Source: CAYUIG01 sp964444685 (lineage in GTDB: Bacteria; Gemmatimonadota; Gemmatimonadetes; Longimicrobiales; RSA9). Taken from it: a stretch of DNA of 64,000 nucleotides. Where the stretch lies: NCBI GenBank assembly GCA_964444685.1, contig CAYUIG010000016.1:1-64000 (forward strand), read 5' to 3'. Positions 48,027 to 56,926 of this stretch are shown piece by piece (the first letter of the stretch is position 1; every line of letters begins with the position of its first letter). A model generated the notes under the pieces. It made no database searches and had not been told where the DNA came from. It saw only the letters and a list, made by a program, of their open reading frames with translations. The translations under genes were made by a program, and so were the position numbers.

Positions 48027-48063
48027 CCTCTATGCGGCGGTTCGAATCCGCCCGGGGCCTCTG
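48027..48063 (+). other. attR-like direct repeat (tRNA-Cys 3' half copy)
   Basis: An exact 37-bp copy of 46054-46090. The tRNA 5' half is missing upstream, so this is not a functional tRNA. Confidence 0.8.
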
Positions 48064-48109
48064 CACCACGGATTTCGCAGGGCCGGCCGCTCGCCTAGAC
48101 TTGGCGCGC

Positions 48110-49525
48110 ATGAGAACCCACCTGATCGCCACTGCGGCGCTGTGCGTGCTGGCGCCCCTCGGGCCGGCGCATGCGCAGACGCCGGAACAGCGCACGCACG
48201 ACTACTTCGAATCCATCCGCTACGACCCGCCGCGCCTCATCGCCTTCCTGCGTGCGATGCCGAAGGGCGGCGACCTGCACACCCACCTCGGCGGGACGAC
48301 GTACGCGGAACGGCGGATCGAATGGGCCGCCGAGGACGGCAGCTGTGTAAGCCGTCGCGAGCTGGTCATCATTCCGGCGCCATGTGCGTCGACGCCGGAC
48401 ACCGTACCGGCCGCCGACGTACTGATGAATCCCGAGCTGCACGGCGCGCTCGTGGATGCGATGTCGATGCGAAACTGGCATCCAGCGAACATCAGCGGCC
48501 ACGATCAGTTCTTCGCCACCTTCGACCGTTTCCGTCCGGCGCCACACCGTCAAGCCGACATGCTCGCGGAGGCACAGGCCCGCGCCGCCGACGGCCACGT
48601 GCTCTACCTCGAGCTGATGCACACGGCCGGCGGCGTCGTCGCATGGGGCCTCGCCGCGCGTGCCGGATGGATCGAAGACTTCGGCGCGATGCGCGACACG
48701 CTGCTCGCACTCGGCCTCGTGGACCTCATCGAAGACGCACGCGCCGAGATGGACGCGATGGAAGCGCGCCGCGATTCACTCATGGCGTGCAACACACCGG
48801 ACGCCGACGACGGCTGCGACGTCACGGTGCGCTACCTATTCCAGGTGCTGCGCGCACGACCGCCGGAGCAGATCTTCGCGCATATCCTGACCGGCTTCGA
48901 GCTGGCCGCGCGCGACCCGCGCGTCGTCGGCCTCAATCTCGTGCAGCCGGAGGACTGGCACCTTTCCATGCGCGACTACTCGCTGCACATGCGCATGATC
49001 GCATTCCTCCGTCCCCTCTACCCTGACGTGAAGGTGAGCCTGCACGCCGGCGAGCTGGCGCCCGGCCTCGTGTCGCCCGATGGCCTGCGCTTCCACATCA
49101 CGGAAGCCGTCGAAGTCGCACGCGCGGAGCGCATCGGCCACGGCGTCGACATCATGCACGAGCGGGATCCCCATGGCCTGCTCGCAACGATGGCCGAGCG
49201 CGGGATCCTGGTCGAGATCAACCTCACCAGCAACGACGTGATCCTGGGCGTGCGCGGCCGCGACCATCCGCTGCACGTCTACATGGACGCGGGTGTCCCG
49301 GTTGCACTCTCCACGGATGACGAGGGCGTCGCGCGCTCCGATCTGTCGATGGAGCATCTCAAGGCCGTGCTCGAGCAGGACCTCGACTACGTCGACCTGA
49401 AGCGCATGGCCTTCAATTCGATCGACTACGCCTTCGTCGAGCCCGAAACGAAGGCACATCTGCGCGCAACGCTGGAGCGCAACTTCGCTGCGTTCGAGCA
49501 ACGGTTCGCAACGGATCGGCAGTGA
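48110..49525 (+). CDS. Exported adenosine deaminase-like protein
   Basis: A 471-residue protein with a clear signal peptide (1-22, ending AHA). The deaminase barrel has the metal motif DLHTHLGG (His57, His59), SLHAGE (catalytic Glu), RIGHGVD and STDDEGV, all as in adenosine deaminases. Export suggests scavenging of nucleosides in the periplasm. An insert at about residues 70-110 with two Cys may form a disulfide. ATG 48110 lies 8 nt after a TAGACT -10-like hexamer, without a Shine-Dalgarno, so the transcript may be nearly leaderless. It overlaps the DUF3052 gene by 4 nt. Confidence 0.88.
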   Translation: MRTHLIATAALCVLAPLGPAHAQTPEQRTHDYFESIRYDPPRLIAFLRAMPKGGDLHTHLGGTTYAERRIEWAAEDGSCVSRRELVIIPAPCASTPDTVPAADVLMNPELHGALVDAMSMRNWHPANISGHDQFFATFDRFRPAPHRQADMLAEAQARAADGHVLYLELMHTAGGVVAWGLAARAGWIEDFGAMRDTLLALGLVDLIEDARAEMDAMEARRDSLMACNTPDADDGCDVTVRYLFQVLRARPPEQIFAHILTGFELAARDPRVVGLNLVQPEDWHLSMRDYSLHMRMIAFLRPLYPDVKVSLHAGELAPGLVSPDGLRFHITEAVEVARAERIGHGVDIMHERDPHGLLATMAERGILVEINLTSNDVILGVRGRDHPLHVYMDAGVPVALSTDDEGVARSDLSMEHLKAVLEQDLDYVDLKRMAFNSIDYAFVEPETKAHLRATLERNFAAFEQRFATDRQ

Positions 49526-49938
49526 CCGCCGGCTACTCGGGCACACCACTCCCGAAGAAGCTGGGCCTGAAGGAAGGCATGCGCGTCCACGTAGCCGGCG
49601 CGCCCACGGACTACGAAGCGCTGATCGGCGGCTGGCCCGCGGATGTCGTGGTCCTCGGATCCCGCGGCACCGGACTCGACTTCGTCCACGTATTCGTTCG
49701 CCAGCGCAAAGAACTGGCGACGCAACTCCCTAAGCTTCGGAAGCGCCTCCAACCCGCCGGTCGGATCTGGGTCTCCTGGCCCAAGCGAGCCTCGAAGGTG
49801 CCGACGGACGTCACGGAGGATGTCGTGCGCGCCGTCGCATTCCCACTGGGCCTCGTGGACATCAAGGTGGCTGCCGTCGACGACACATGGTCGGGACTTC
49901 TCCTCGTAATCCGGCGCTCCGAGCGGCCCACCCCTTGA
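49522..49938 (+). CDS. DUF3052 family protein
   Basis: A 138-residue soluble protein. The opening SGTPLPKKLGLKEGMRV, the Asp-rich middle (VFVRQRKELATQLPKLRKRL), and the pattern GRIWVSWPKRASKVPTDVTE are characteristic of DUF3052, whose function is unknown. GTG 49522 overlaps the deaminase stop, so it is co-translated with it. A short hairpin (TCCCGG/CCGGGA, 49939-49957) follows. Confidence 0.85.
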   Translation: MTAGYSGTPLPKKLGLKEGMRVHVAGAPTDYEALIGGWPADVVVLGSRGTGLDFVHVFVRQRKELATQLPKLRKRLQPAGRIWVSWPKRASKVPTDVTEDVVRAVAFPLGLVDIKVAAVDDTWSGLLLVIRRSERPTP

Positions 49939-50003
49939 TCCCGGCCGCAAACCGGGAGAGCTTTGGCCATCCGCATCTGTAGTCGGTCGCCACGAGGAAA
50001 ACC

Positions 50004-52814
50004 ATGTTCTCAACGACGATCTCCCGCCGCGCCCTCGCGGTCCTGCTCACGCTCGCAGCCACGCCGCTCGCCGCGCAGGCGCCGGCCGACCCGCTGCCTA
50101 TCGATCCGAACGTGCGCATCGGCACGCTCGAGAACGGACTCCGCTACTACGTCCGCAGGAACACGCGTCCGGAGAACCGGGCGGAGCTGCGGCTCGCCGT
50201 GAACGCGGGGTCGATCCTCGAGGAGGACGACCAGCTCGGCCTGGCGCACCTCGTCGAGCACATGGCGTTCAACGGAACCGAGGACTTCGAGAAGCAGGAG
50301 CTGATCGACTACCTCGAGGGGATCGGGATGCAGTTCGGTCCATCGATCAATGCGTACACGAGTTTCGACGAGACCGTGTACATGCTCCAGGTGCCGACCG
50401 AGAACGCCGCGGTAGTCGACACGGCGTTCCAGATCCTCGAGAACTGGGCGCATCGCGTGAGCTTCGATCCCGAGGAAGTGGACAAGGAGCGCGGCGTCGT
50501 GATCGAGGAATGGCGGCTCGGCCGCGGCGCCGATGCGCGCATCTTCGATCAGCAGCTGCCGGTCATGCTGAAGGACTCGCGGTACGCGGAGCGGCTGCCG
50601 ATCGGCAAACCGGAAATCCTGCGGAGCGTGCCGCACCAGCGGCTCATCGACTTCTATCGCGCGTGGTACCGTCCCGACCTCATGGCGGTCGTTGCCGTCG
50701 GAGACTTCGATCCCGACGCGATCGAGCGGGTTATCCGTGAGAAGTTCGGTGCGATTCCCGCGTCGTCGTCACCGGCCGATCGGCCCGCGTACCCGGTGCC
50801 GGATCACGCCGAGCCGCTCTATACCATCGCGAGTGACCCGGAGCAGACGACGTCGCAGGTGGGCGTGATCGTGAAGCTGCCGCCACGGAGGATCACTACG
50901 GTCGGAGACCTCCGGCAGCTGCTCGTCGAGAGACTCGCCACGGGCATGCTCAACAAGCGCCTCGCCGAGCTCGTGCAGCAGGCGGATCCGCCGTACGTCG
51001 GCGCGGGTTCCGGCCGCGGCGGGTTCGTGCGCACCAAGGGGATGTTCCAGCTCGCTGCGGGCGTCAACGACGGCGGCATTCCGCGCGGACTCGAAGCATT
51101 GCTCACCGAGGCCGAACGCGCAGCGCGACACGGCTTCACCGCGACGGAACTCGAGCGCGAGAAGGCCGACCTGCTCCGTCAACTCGAGAACGCCTACAAC
51201 GAGCGCGACAACCGCGAGTCGGCACTGCTCGCGAACGAGTACGGTGCCAACTACCTGGAAGGCGAGCCGATCCCGGGCGTCGAGTTCGAGTATCGCACGG
51301 CGCAGGCCGTCGTGCCCGCCATCACGCTCGACCAGGTGAATGCGGTAGCGCGCACCAACCTGGCGGAAGAGAATCGCGTCGTGCTTGCATCCGGTCCGGC
51401 CAAGGAAGGCGTGACCCTGCCGACCGCGGATGAAATGGCGGGCATCTTCCAGCAGGTGGCTGCGGCGGACATCGCGCCATACGAGGACGCGGCAGCCGAC
51501 GTCCCGCTGCTCGCCGAACTGCCTGCACCCGGCCGGATCACTGCACAGCGGGCGATGCCCGAACTCGAACTGATCGAATGGGAGCTGTCGAACGGTGCGA
51601 TCGTCTGGGTAAAGCCCACGACGTTCAAGATGGACGAAGTGCACTTCCGCGCCGTGAGCCCGGGCGGTTACTCGCTGGCCGGCGACGATGCGCACGTCTC
51701 GGCCGAACTGGCGCCCACGCTCATCGCGCTCTCGGGCATCGGTGAACACGACCTCATCGCGCTCCAGAAGGAGCTGGCCGGCAAGCGCGTGCAGGTGCAG
51801 CCGACGATCGCCGAGACCACGGAGGGCATGGCCGGCATGGCCGCGCCCGCGGACCTCGAGACGATGCTCCAGCTCACGCACCTCTATTTCACAGCTCCGC
51901 GCCGCGATGACGAGGCGCTCGGCAGCCTGCGCGCTCAGTTCGGCGCGCTGCTGCAGAACCGCAGCGCCAGCCCGCAGGCGGCATTCGCGGATACGCTCGC
52001 CGTGACGCTCGCGCAGCATCATCCGCGCGCGCAGCCGCCATCGATGGCCATGCTCGAGGAGATCGACCTCGATGCGGCGCTCTCGTTCTACAGCGACCGC
52101 TTCGCCGACGCGGGAGACTTCCACTTCGTGTTCGTCGGCGCGATCGACACGGCCTCGCTCCGCCCGCTCGTCGAGCGCTACCTCGCCTCGCTGCCCACGA
52201 CGGGACGGCGGGAGACGTTCGCCGACCTCGGCATCGATCCGCCCACCGGCGTGGTCGAGAAGACGGTGCTGCGAGGCATCGAACCGAAGGCGCAGACCCG
52301 CTTCGTGTTCACCGGGGACTTCGACTACACGCGTGAGAACCGCCTCGCCATGCGCATGCTCGCGGCCACGCTCGACATCCGCCTGCGCGAAATCCTGCGC
52401 GAGGACCTCGGCGGCACGTACGGCGTGGCTGTCGCAGGCACCTACGACAAGCATCCCGATGAGGAGTACGCGTTCATCATCGACTTCGGCTCCGATCCGG
52501 ATCGCGCCGACGAGCTGGGCAACGTCGTGCTCGAAGAGCTGCGCCGCTTCCAGACGGAAGGGCCGACCGCCGATGAAGTGGCCAAGGTCACCGAGCAGGA
52601 GCGACGCCGGCTCGAGACCAGTCGACAGCAGAACGGTTGGTGGGCAACGCAGCTCGTTTTCGCAGCCGATCATGATGCCGACCCCCGTAACCTGCTCGAC
52701 GATTCGCTGATCGATGCCATCACCATCGAGTCGATCCGCGCCGCCGCGCAGCAATGGCTGCGCCTCGACAATTACGTGATGGTTCGCCTGCTGCCGGAGC
52801 GCGTCTCGTCCTGA
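50004..52814 (+). CDS. Exported M16 family zinc metallopeptidase (PqqL-like)
   Basis: A 936-residue protein with a signal peptide ending PLAAQA. Two M16 halves are present. The active N-terminal half has the inverted zinc motif H82LVEH86 in HLVEHMAFNG, with the distal Glu in ERGVVIEEWR. The second half is the inactive partner typical of the family. It is predicted to degrade peptides in the periplasm. A 65-nt spacer separates it from DUF3052, and it has its own AGGAAAA ribosome site. Its stop overlaps the DUF72 start by one base. Confidence 0.92.
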   Translation: MFSTTISRRALAVLLTLAATPLAAQAPADPLPIDPNVRIGTLENGLRYYVRRNTRPENRAELRLAVNAGSILEEDDQLGLAHLVEHMAFNGTEDFEKQELIDYLEGIGMQFGPSINAYTSFDETVYMLQVPTENAAVVDTAFQILENWAHRVSFDPEEVDKERGVVIEEWRLGRGADARIFDQQLPVMLKDSRYAERLPIGKPEILRSVPHQRLIDFYRAWYRPDLMAVVAVGDFDPDAIERVIREKFGAIPASSSPADRPAYPVPDHAEPLYTIASDPEQTTSQVGVIVKLPPRRITTVGDLRQLLVERLATGMLNKRLAELVQQADPPYVGAGSGRGGFVRTKGMFQLAAGVNDGGIPRGLEALLTEAERAARHGFTATELEREKADLLRQLENAYNERDNRESALLANEYGANYLEGEPIPGVEFEYRTAQAVVPAITLDQVNAVARTNLAEENRVVLASGPAKEGVTLPTADEMAGIFQQVAAADIAPYEDAAADVPLLAELPAPGRITAQRAMPELELIEWELSNGAIVWVKPTTFKMDEVHFRAVSPGGYSLAGDDAHVSAELAPTLIALSGIGEHDLIALQKELAGKRVQVQPTIAETTEGMAGMAAPADLETMLQLTHLYFTAPRRDDEALGSLRAQFGALLQNRSASPQAAFADTLAVTLAQHHPRAQPPSMAMLEEIDLDAALSFYSDRFADAGDFHFVFVGAIDTASLRPLVERYLASLPTTGRRETFADLGIDPPTGVVEKTVLRGIEPKAQTRFVFTGDFDYTRENRLAMRMLAATLDIRLREILREDLGGTYGVAVAGTYDKHPDEEYAFIIDFGSDPDRADELGNVVLEELRRFQTEGPTADEVAKVTEQERRRLETSRQQNGWWATQLVFAADHDADPRNLLDDSLIDAITIESIRAAAQQWLRLDNYVMVRLLPERVSS

Positions 52815-53512
52815 TGCGGATCCGCACCGGGACCAGCGGATTCGCCTACAAGGAGTGGAAGGGCAGCTTCTACCCGGAGGAGCTGCCCGCCTCCGAATTC
52901 CTCTCGTACTACGCCCAGCGGCTGGGCGCAGTCGAGATCAACAACACGTTCTACCGCATGCCCTCCCGCGACATGCTCGAGGGCTGGGCTGCACAGGTGC
53001 CCGAAGGCTTCACCTTCGTCCTCAAGGCACCACGCCAGATCACACACAGCAAGCGGCTGAAGGAGTGCGAGCAGCCGGTCTCGTACCTGATGGAGAACGC
53101 CCGCGTCCTCGGCGCCGCACTCGGACCCATCCTCGTCCAGCTCCCGCCGAATCTGAAATGCGACGTCGAACGTCTCGAAACGTTTCTCGCGCTGCTTCCC
53201 GGCGATGCACGCTTCGCGTTCGAATTCCGCAATCCGACGTGGTTCGATGATGCCGTCTACGAGCGGTTGCGCGCGAAGGGTACGGCGCTATGCATTGCGG
53301 ACACCGATGAGGAAACCGACCCGTTCGTGACCACCGCCGACTGGGGCTACCTGCGTCTCCGCCGGACCGCATACGAAGACCAGGACCTCGAGACGTGGGC
53401 CGATCGGCTGCGCGGCACGGAATGGAAGGACGCCTTCGTCTTCTTCAAGCACGAGGACGAGGGAACCGGTCCGCGCCTGGCGAAGCGCTTCGCGGAGATC
53501 GTCGCCGTCTAG
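52814..53512 (+). CDS. DUF72 family protein (YecE-like)
   Basis: A 232-residue TIM-barrel-like protein. RTGTSGFAYKEWKGSFYPE at the N-terminus, EINNTFYRMPS, FKAP-type VLKAPRQITH, FEFRNPTWF and DAFVFFKHEDEG are the conserved stretches of DUF72. The function is not established. Its ATG shares a base with the M16 stop (TGATG). At its 3' end the TAG overlaps the convergent ligD stop within CTAG. Confidence 0.9.
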   Translation: MRIRTGTSGFAYKEWKGSFYPEELPASEFLSYYAQRLGAVEINNTFYRMPSRDMLEGWAAQVPEGFTFVLKAPRQITHSKRLKECEQPVSYLMENARVLGAALGPILVQLPPNLKCDVERLETFLALLPGDARFAFEFRNPTWFDDAVYERLRAKGTALCIADTDEETDPFVTTADWGYLRLRRTAYEDQDLETWADRLRGTEWKDAFVFFKHEDEGTGPRLAKRFAEIVAV

Positions 53513-56004
53513 AGCGACCGCAGCCGGGACAGCGCGCCGAGCAGGTCCGGCTTCAACTCCAGCACCTGATGCATCGGATCTCCGCGCTTGCGCAGGCGCG
53601 CGGGTACCGTGCGGATGGTGTGCTTCCCGATCGACAGCCTGCGATTCACTTCCTTCCACTCGAGCGGTGTCGACACGGGCGCGCCCGGCAGCGGCCGCAC
53701 ACAGTACGGCGCGACGAGCAGCTTGCCGTGCCCGTTCTGCAGCGCATCGACGTAGACCTTCCCCTCACGGTCACCCACGCGGCGTGTGGTGGTCGCGATC
53801 TCCGGCAGTTCGCGCACGGCGAACGCCGCCACCAGTTCGCCGAGCTGACGCGTCTGCGCGTGCGTCAGCTGGCCGCCCAGCGGCAGCAGTACGTGCAGTC
53901 CCGACGACCCGCTCGTCTTTACGAACACCGGCAGCTCGATCCGGTCGCACAGGTCCTTGAGTGCGAGCGCGATCGCGATCACGTCCGTGAACGGCGCGCC
54001 CTTCGGATCGAGGTCGAGGATGCACCAGTCCGGGCGCTCGAGCGTTCCCACCCGCGACGACCAGATGTGGAGGGGGATGGACGCCGAGTTCGCGACGTAG
54101 AGCAGTGAGGGCTCGTCGTCGCATACGAAGTATCCCAGCTCACGCTCGGAGTCCGAGCTGTACACGCGTTCCCTGCGGATCCACTCCGGTGCGAAGCTGG
54201 GCGCATCCTTCTGGAAGAACGACTTGCCGGCGATGCCGTCGGGGAAGCGCGTCATGACCAGCGGCCGGTCGCGCAGGTAGGGAAGCAGCCACTCCGACAC
54301 GCTGCGGTAGTACTCGATCAGGTCGCCCTTCGTGTAGCCGTCCTGCGGCCAAAGCACCTTGTCCAGGTTCGTGAAGCGGACGGTGCGCTCCTCCGGCTCG
54401 GCGCGCACTTCGACGACCTCCGGCAGCGGGTCGGCCGGGGCGTCAACGCGCACGCACTCCTCCGGGCGCTTGTCGTCGCGCATGCGCAGGAACACGGGAT
54501 GCCGCAGCAGACCCTCGCGGGTCGACTCCTTGTAGCGCACCTCGCACACGAACTCAGGCCTTACCCACACGTGGTCCCGGCCCGCAGGGGAGTGCATTGC
54601 CGGCGGCTCGTCCACACGCATCCCATCCAGCGCGGACTTCACGTCACGAAGCTGCTTCGACGTGAAGCCGCTGCCCACCGACCCCGCATACGTGAGCCTC
54701 GCATCATCGAACACCGCCAGGTGCAGTGCACCGAAACCCGAACGCGTTCCCTTCGGTGCCGTGTATCCGACCACGACGAAGTCGCCGCTGCGATCCGCCC
54801 GCACCTTCTTCCAGTGCGACGAGCGCCCGCTCACGTACGGCGAGTCCGCCCGCTTCGCGACCATACCTTCGAGGCCCAGACCACCGAGTTGCTCGAAGAA
54901 CGCTTCGCCCTGCGCGTCCACGTGATCGCAGTATCGAAGGGGCCCGATCGTGGGGAGCGCGAGCCGCAGGAGGCGCTTCCGTTCGATGAGTGGTAAACGT
55001 CGCAAATCGAAGTCTTCGAACGCGATGAGGTCGAAGATATAAAGCGACACGGGAAGTTCCGCCGCCGCGGCGCGGACGTCGGATGCGCGGCGGAGCAGGG
55101 CGCGCTTCTGGAGCCGCTGGAAGCTGGGACGACCGGTAGCATCGTGCGCCACCACCTCGCCGTCCATGACCACCCGGGAATAGGGAAGCGCCGCGAGCGC
55201 GGACGCGACCTCGGGGAACGCGGCGGTCGCGTCGCGGCCGTTGCGCGTGCGCAGCGTGGCGCGGCCATCCTCCAGCGACGCGATGAGGCGGTAGCCGTCG
55301 TACTTGATCTCGAACAGCCACGCCGGATCGGTGAACGGCGCGTCCGCGGTCTCCGCGAGCATCGGCTGAACCGCGCGCGGATCGACCGACGCGCGCGGGG
55401 CCTTCAGCGACGCGAGCTCGGAGCGGATCGGTGCCGCCTTGTCGAATCCTTCGCCGAGCTGATGGACGGTGAGGCCGGAGAGGATCGAGTCGTCGGGCAG
55501 GTCGTCGCGGCCCGGACCCATGAGCGCGTCGCGCTCCTTGATCAGCAGCCAGTCCCGCTCGCTGCGCTTCGTCTTCACGAGGGTCCACCGCCCGCGCAGC
55601 TTGTAGCCGCGCAGCTCGAAGAGCAGCTTGCCCTTGTCGAAGCCGGCCTCCGGGTCCTCGAGCGGCACCCACACGCCGCGATCCCACAGGATCACGGCGC
55701 CCGCGCCGTAGTTGCCCTCCGGAATGACGCCCTCGAAGTCGCCGTACTCGACCGGGTGGTCCTCGACCTGGATGGCGGCGCGCTTGTTGGCCTGGTCGTA
55801 CGAAGGCCCCTTCGGGACCGCCCAGGACTTCAGCACCCCGTCCAGCTCGAGACGCAGGTCGTAGTGGAGCTGGCGGGCCGCGTGCTTCTGCATGACGTAG
55901 AGCCGGCCGCTCCCGCTCCGGACCGTGCCGGCGGGCTCGGGGGTGCGCTCCACGTTCCGCTTCGCGCGGTAGGTCGAAAGGGCGTCGTCGCTCGTCTTCT
56001 TCAT
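53509..56004 (-). CDS. ligD: ATP-dependent DNA ligase D (PE-Lig-Pol)
   Basis: An 831-residue multidomain enzyme of bacterial non-homologous end joining. The order is a 3'-phosphoesterase domain (about 35-160; HAARQLHYDLRLELDGVLKS), then the ATP-dependent ligase domain with the lysine motif FEIKYDGYRL (about 234) and its OB fold (to about 520). A primase-like polymerase follows from about 535 (LDKVLWPQDGYTKGDLIEYY, DLDPKG). The same order occurs in Pseudomonas LigD; mycobacteria have Pol first. ATG 56004 lies 36 bp from the divergent ku ATG. Confidence 0.96.
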   Translation of the reverse strand: MKKTSDDALSTYRAKRNVERTPEPAGTVRSGSGRLYVMQKHAARQLHYDLRLELDGVLKSWAVPKGPSYDQANKRAAIQVEDHPVEYGDFEGVIPEGNYGAGAVILWDRGVWVPLEDPEAGFDKGKLLFELRGYKLRGRWTLVKTKRSERDWLLIKERDALMGPGRDDLPDDSILSGLTVHQLGEGFDKAAPIRSELASLKAPRASVDPRAVQPMLAETADAPFTDPAWLFEIKYDGYRLIASLEDGRATLRTRNGRDATAAFPEVASALAALPYSRVVMDGEVVAHDATGRPSFQRLQKRALLRRASDVRAAAAELPVSLYIFDLIAFEDFDLRRLPLIERKRLLRLALPTIGPLRYCDHVDAQGEAFFEQLGGLGLEGMVAKRADSPYVSGRSSHWKKVRADRSGDFVVVGYTAPKGTRSGFGALHLAVFDDARLTYAGSVGSGFTSKQLRDVKSALDGMRVDEPPAMHSPAGRDHVWVRPEFVCEVRYKESTREGLLRHPVFLRMRDDKRPEECVRVDAPADPLPEVVEVRAEPEERTVRFTNLDKVLWPQDGYTKGDLIEYYRSVSEWLLPYLRDRPLVMTRFPDGIAGKSFFQKDAPSFAPEWIRRERVYSSDSERELGYFVCDDEPSLLYVANSASIPLHIWSSRVGTLERPDWCILDLDPKGAPFTDVIAIALALKDLCDRIELPVFVKTSGSSGLHVLLPLGGQLTHAQTRQLGELVAAFAVRELPEIATTTRRVGDREGKVYVDALQNGHGKLLVAPYCVRPLPGAPVSTPLEWKEVNRRLSIGKHTIRTVPARLRKRGDPMHQVLELKPDLLGALSRLRSL

Positions 56005-56040
56005 TGCGCCGCAGTGGGTTCCCGCATATATACCTCCGCC

Positions 56041-56904
56041 ATGAGCGCACGCGCCATCGGCACCGCCAACATCTCCTTCGGCCTCGTCTCGGTCCCGGTC
56101 AAGCTGTACTCCGCGGCCGATTCGTCGGCGAGCGTTTCCTTCAACTGGATCCACCGCGACTGCGGATCCCGCCTGAAGCAGCAGTACATCTGCGCGCAGG
56201 AAGGAGTGGTCGTCGAGCGCGACCAGATGGTCAAGGGCTACGAGTTCTCGAAGGGCCAGTACGTGCTCTTCAACGACGACGAGCTCAAGGCCATCGAGGC
56301 GAAGTCCGACGGCGCGATCGAGATCGTCGAGTTCGTGCCGGCCGACCGCATCGACCGCGTCTACATCGACAAGCCGTACTACCTCGGCCCCGACAAGGGC
56401 GGCGACCGCGCGTACCGCCTGCTCAGCGCCGCCATGCGCAAGACCGGTCTCTCGGCACTCGGCCGTTACAACGCGCGCGGCAAGTCGTACCTGATCCTGC
56501 TCAGCCCGCACGGCGACGGCGGCATCATCCTCGAACAGTTGCACTACGCCAACGAAGTCCGTTCGTTCGACGAGGTGCCGATCGGCTCGGCGGAGGTGAA
56601 GGACACGGAGCTGATGCTCGCAGTGCAGCTCATTCAGCAGGTGGCCACGGACGAGTTCCGCCCCGAGAACTACTCGGACGAGGTGCGCGCACGTGTCCTC
56701 GAGCTCATCGAGCGCAAGGTGCAGGGCGAGGACATCACGACGGCACCGGCCGAGGAGCCGCAGACCCAGATCATCGACCTCATGGAGGCGCTCAAGGCGA
56801 GCCTGTCACGCAGCGAGGCGCGCGAGGAGGAGGATCGCAAGCCGGCCCGCACCGCGCGCTCCGCTACCCGCAAGACCGCGAAGCGGAAGGCGGGCGGCGC
56901 CTGA
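56041..56904 (+). CDS. ku: DNA end-binding protein Ku
   Basis: A 287-residue homodimeric ring protein that binds DNA ends and recruits LigD. The N-terminus ARAIGTANISFGLVSVPVKL and the motif RYNARGKSYLILLSPHGDGG are typical, and the C-terminus is a Lys/Arg-rich tail, often used for extra DNA contact. No Shine-Dalgarno precedes ATG 56041; a TATATA-rich -10 candidate at 56027-56034 lies close enough for a leaderless transcript. It diverges from ligD. Confidence 0.96.
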   Translation: MSARAIGTANISFGLVSVPVKLYSAADSSASVSFNWIHRDCGSRLKQQYICAQEGVVVERDQMVKGYEFSKGQYVLFNDDELKAIEAKSDGAIEIVEFVPADRIDRVYIDKPYYLGPDKGGDRAYRLLSAAMRKTGLSALGRYNARGKSYLILLSPHGDGGIILEQLHYANEVRSFDEVPIGSAEVKDTELMLAVQLIQQVATDEFRPENYSDEVRARVLELIERKVQGEDITTAPAEEPQTQIIDLMEALKASLSRSEAREEEDRKPARTARSATRKTAKRKAGGA

Positions 56905-56926
56905 CGCGGGCCGCGACCGCGTCCGC

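Larger units (their letters stand above)
46054..48063. mobile_element. 2-kb integrated element (or its remnant) at tRNA-Cys
   Basis: It is bounded by a 37-bp exact direct repeat covering the 3' half of tRNA-Cys and three bases beyond (46054-46090 and 48027-48063), the pattern left by tyrosine-recombinase integration. Just inside the tRNA end lies the C-terminus of a tyrosine recombinase reading toward the tRNA, the usual orientation. Cargo is a GT87-like membrane protein and a zinc-ribbon membrane protein. A 25-bp internal repeat (46114-46138 and 47865-47889) hints at two successive insertions. With the integrase truncated, it is probably immobile. Confidence 0.75.

Noticed and set aside
48027..48063. 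A second tRNA-Cys gene
   Set aside because: Only the 3' half is present. The upstream bases cannot form the D arm or acceptor 5' strand, so it is an att duplication.
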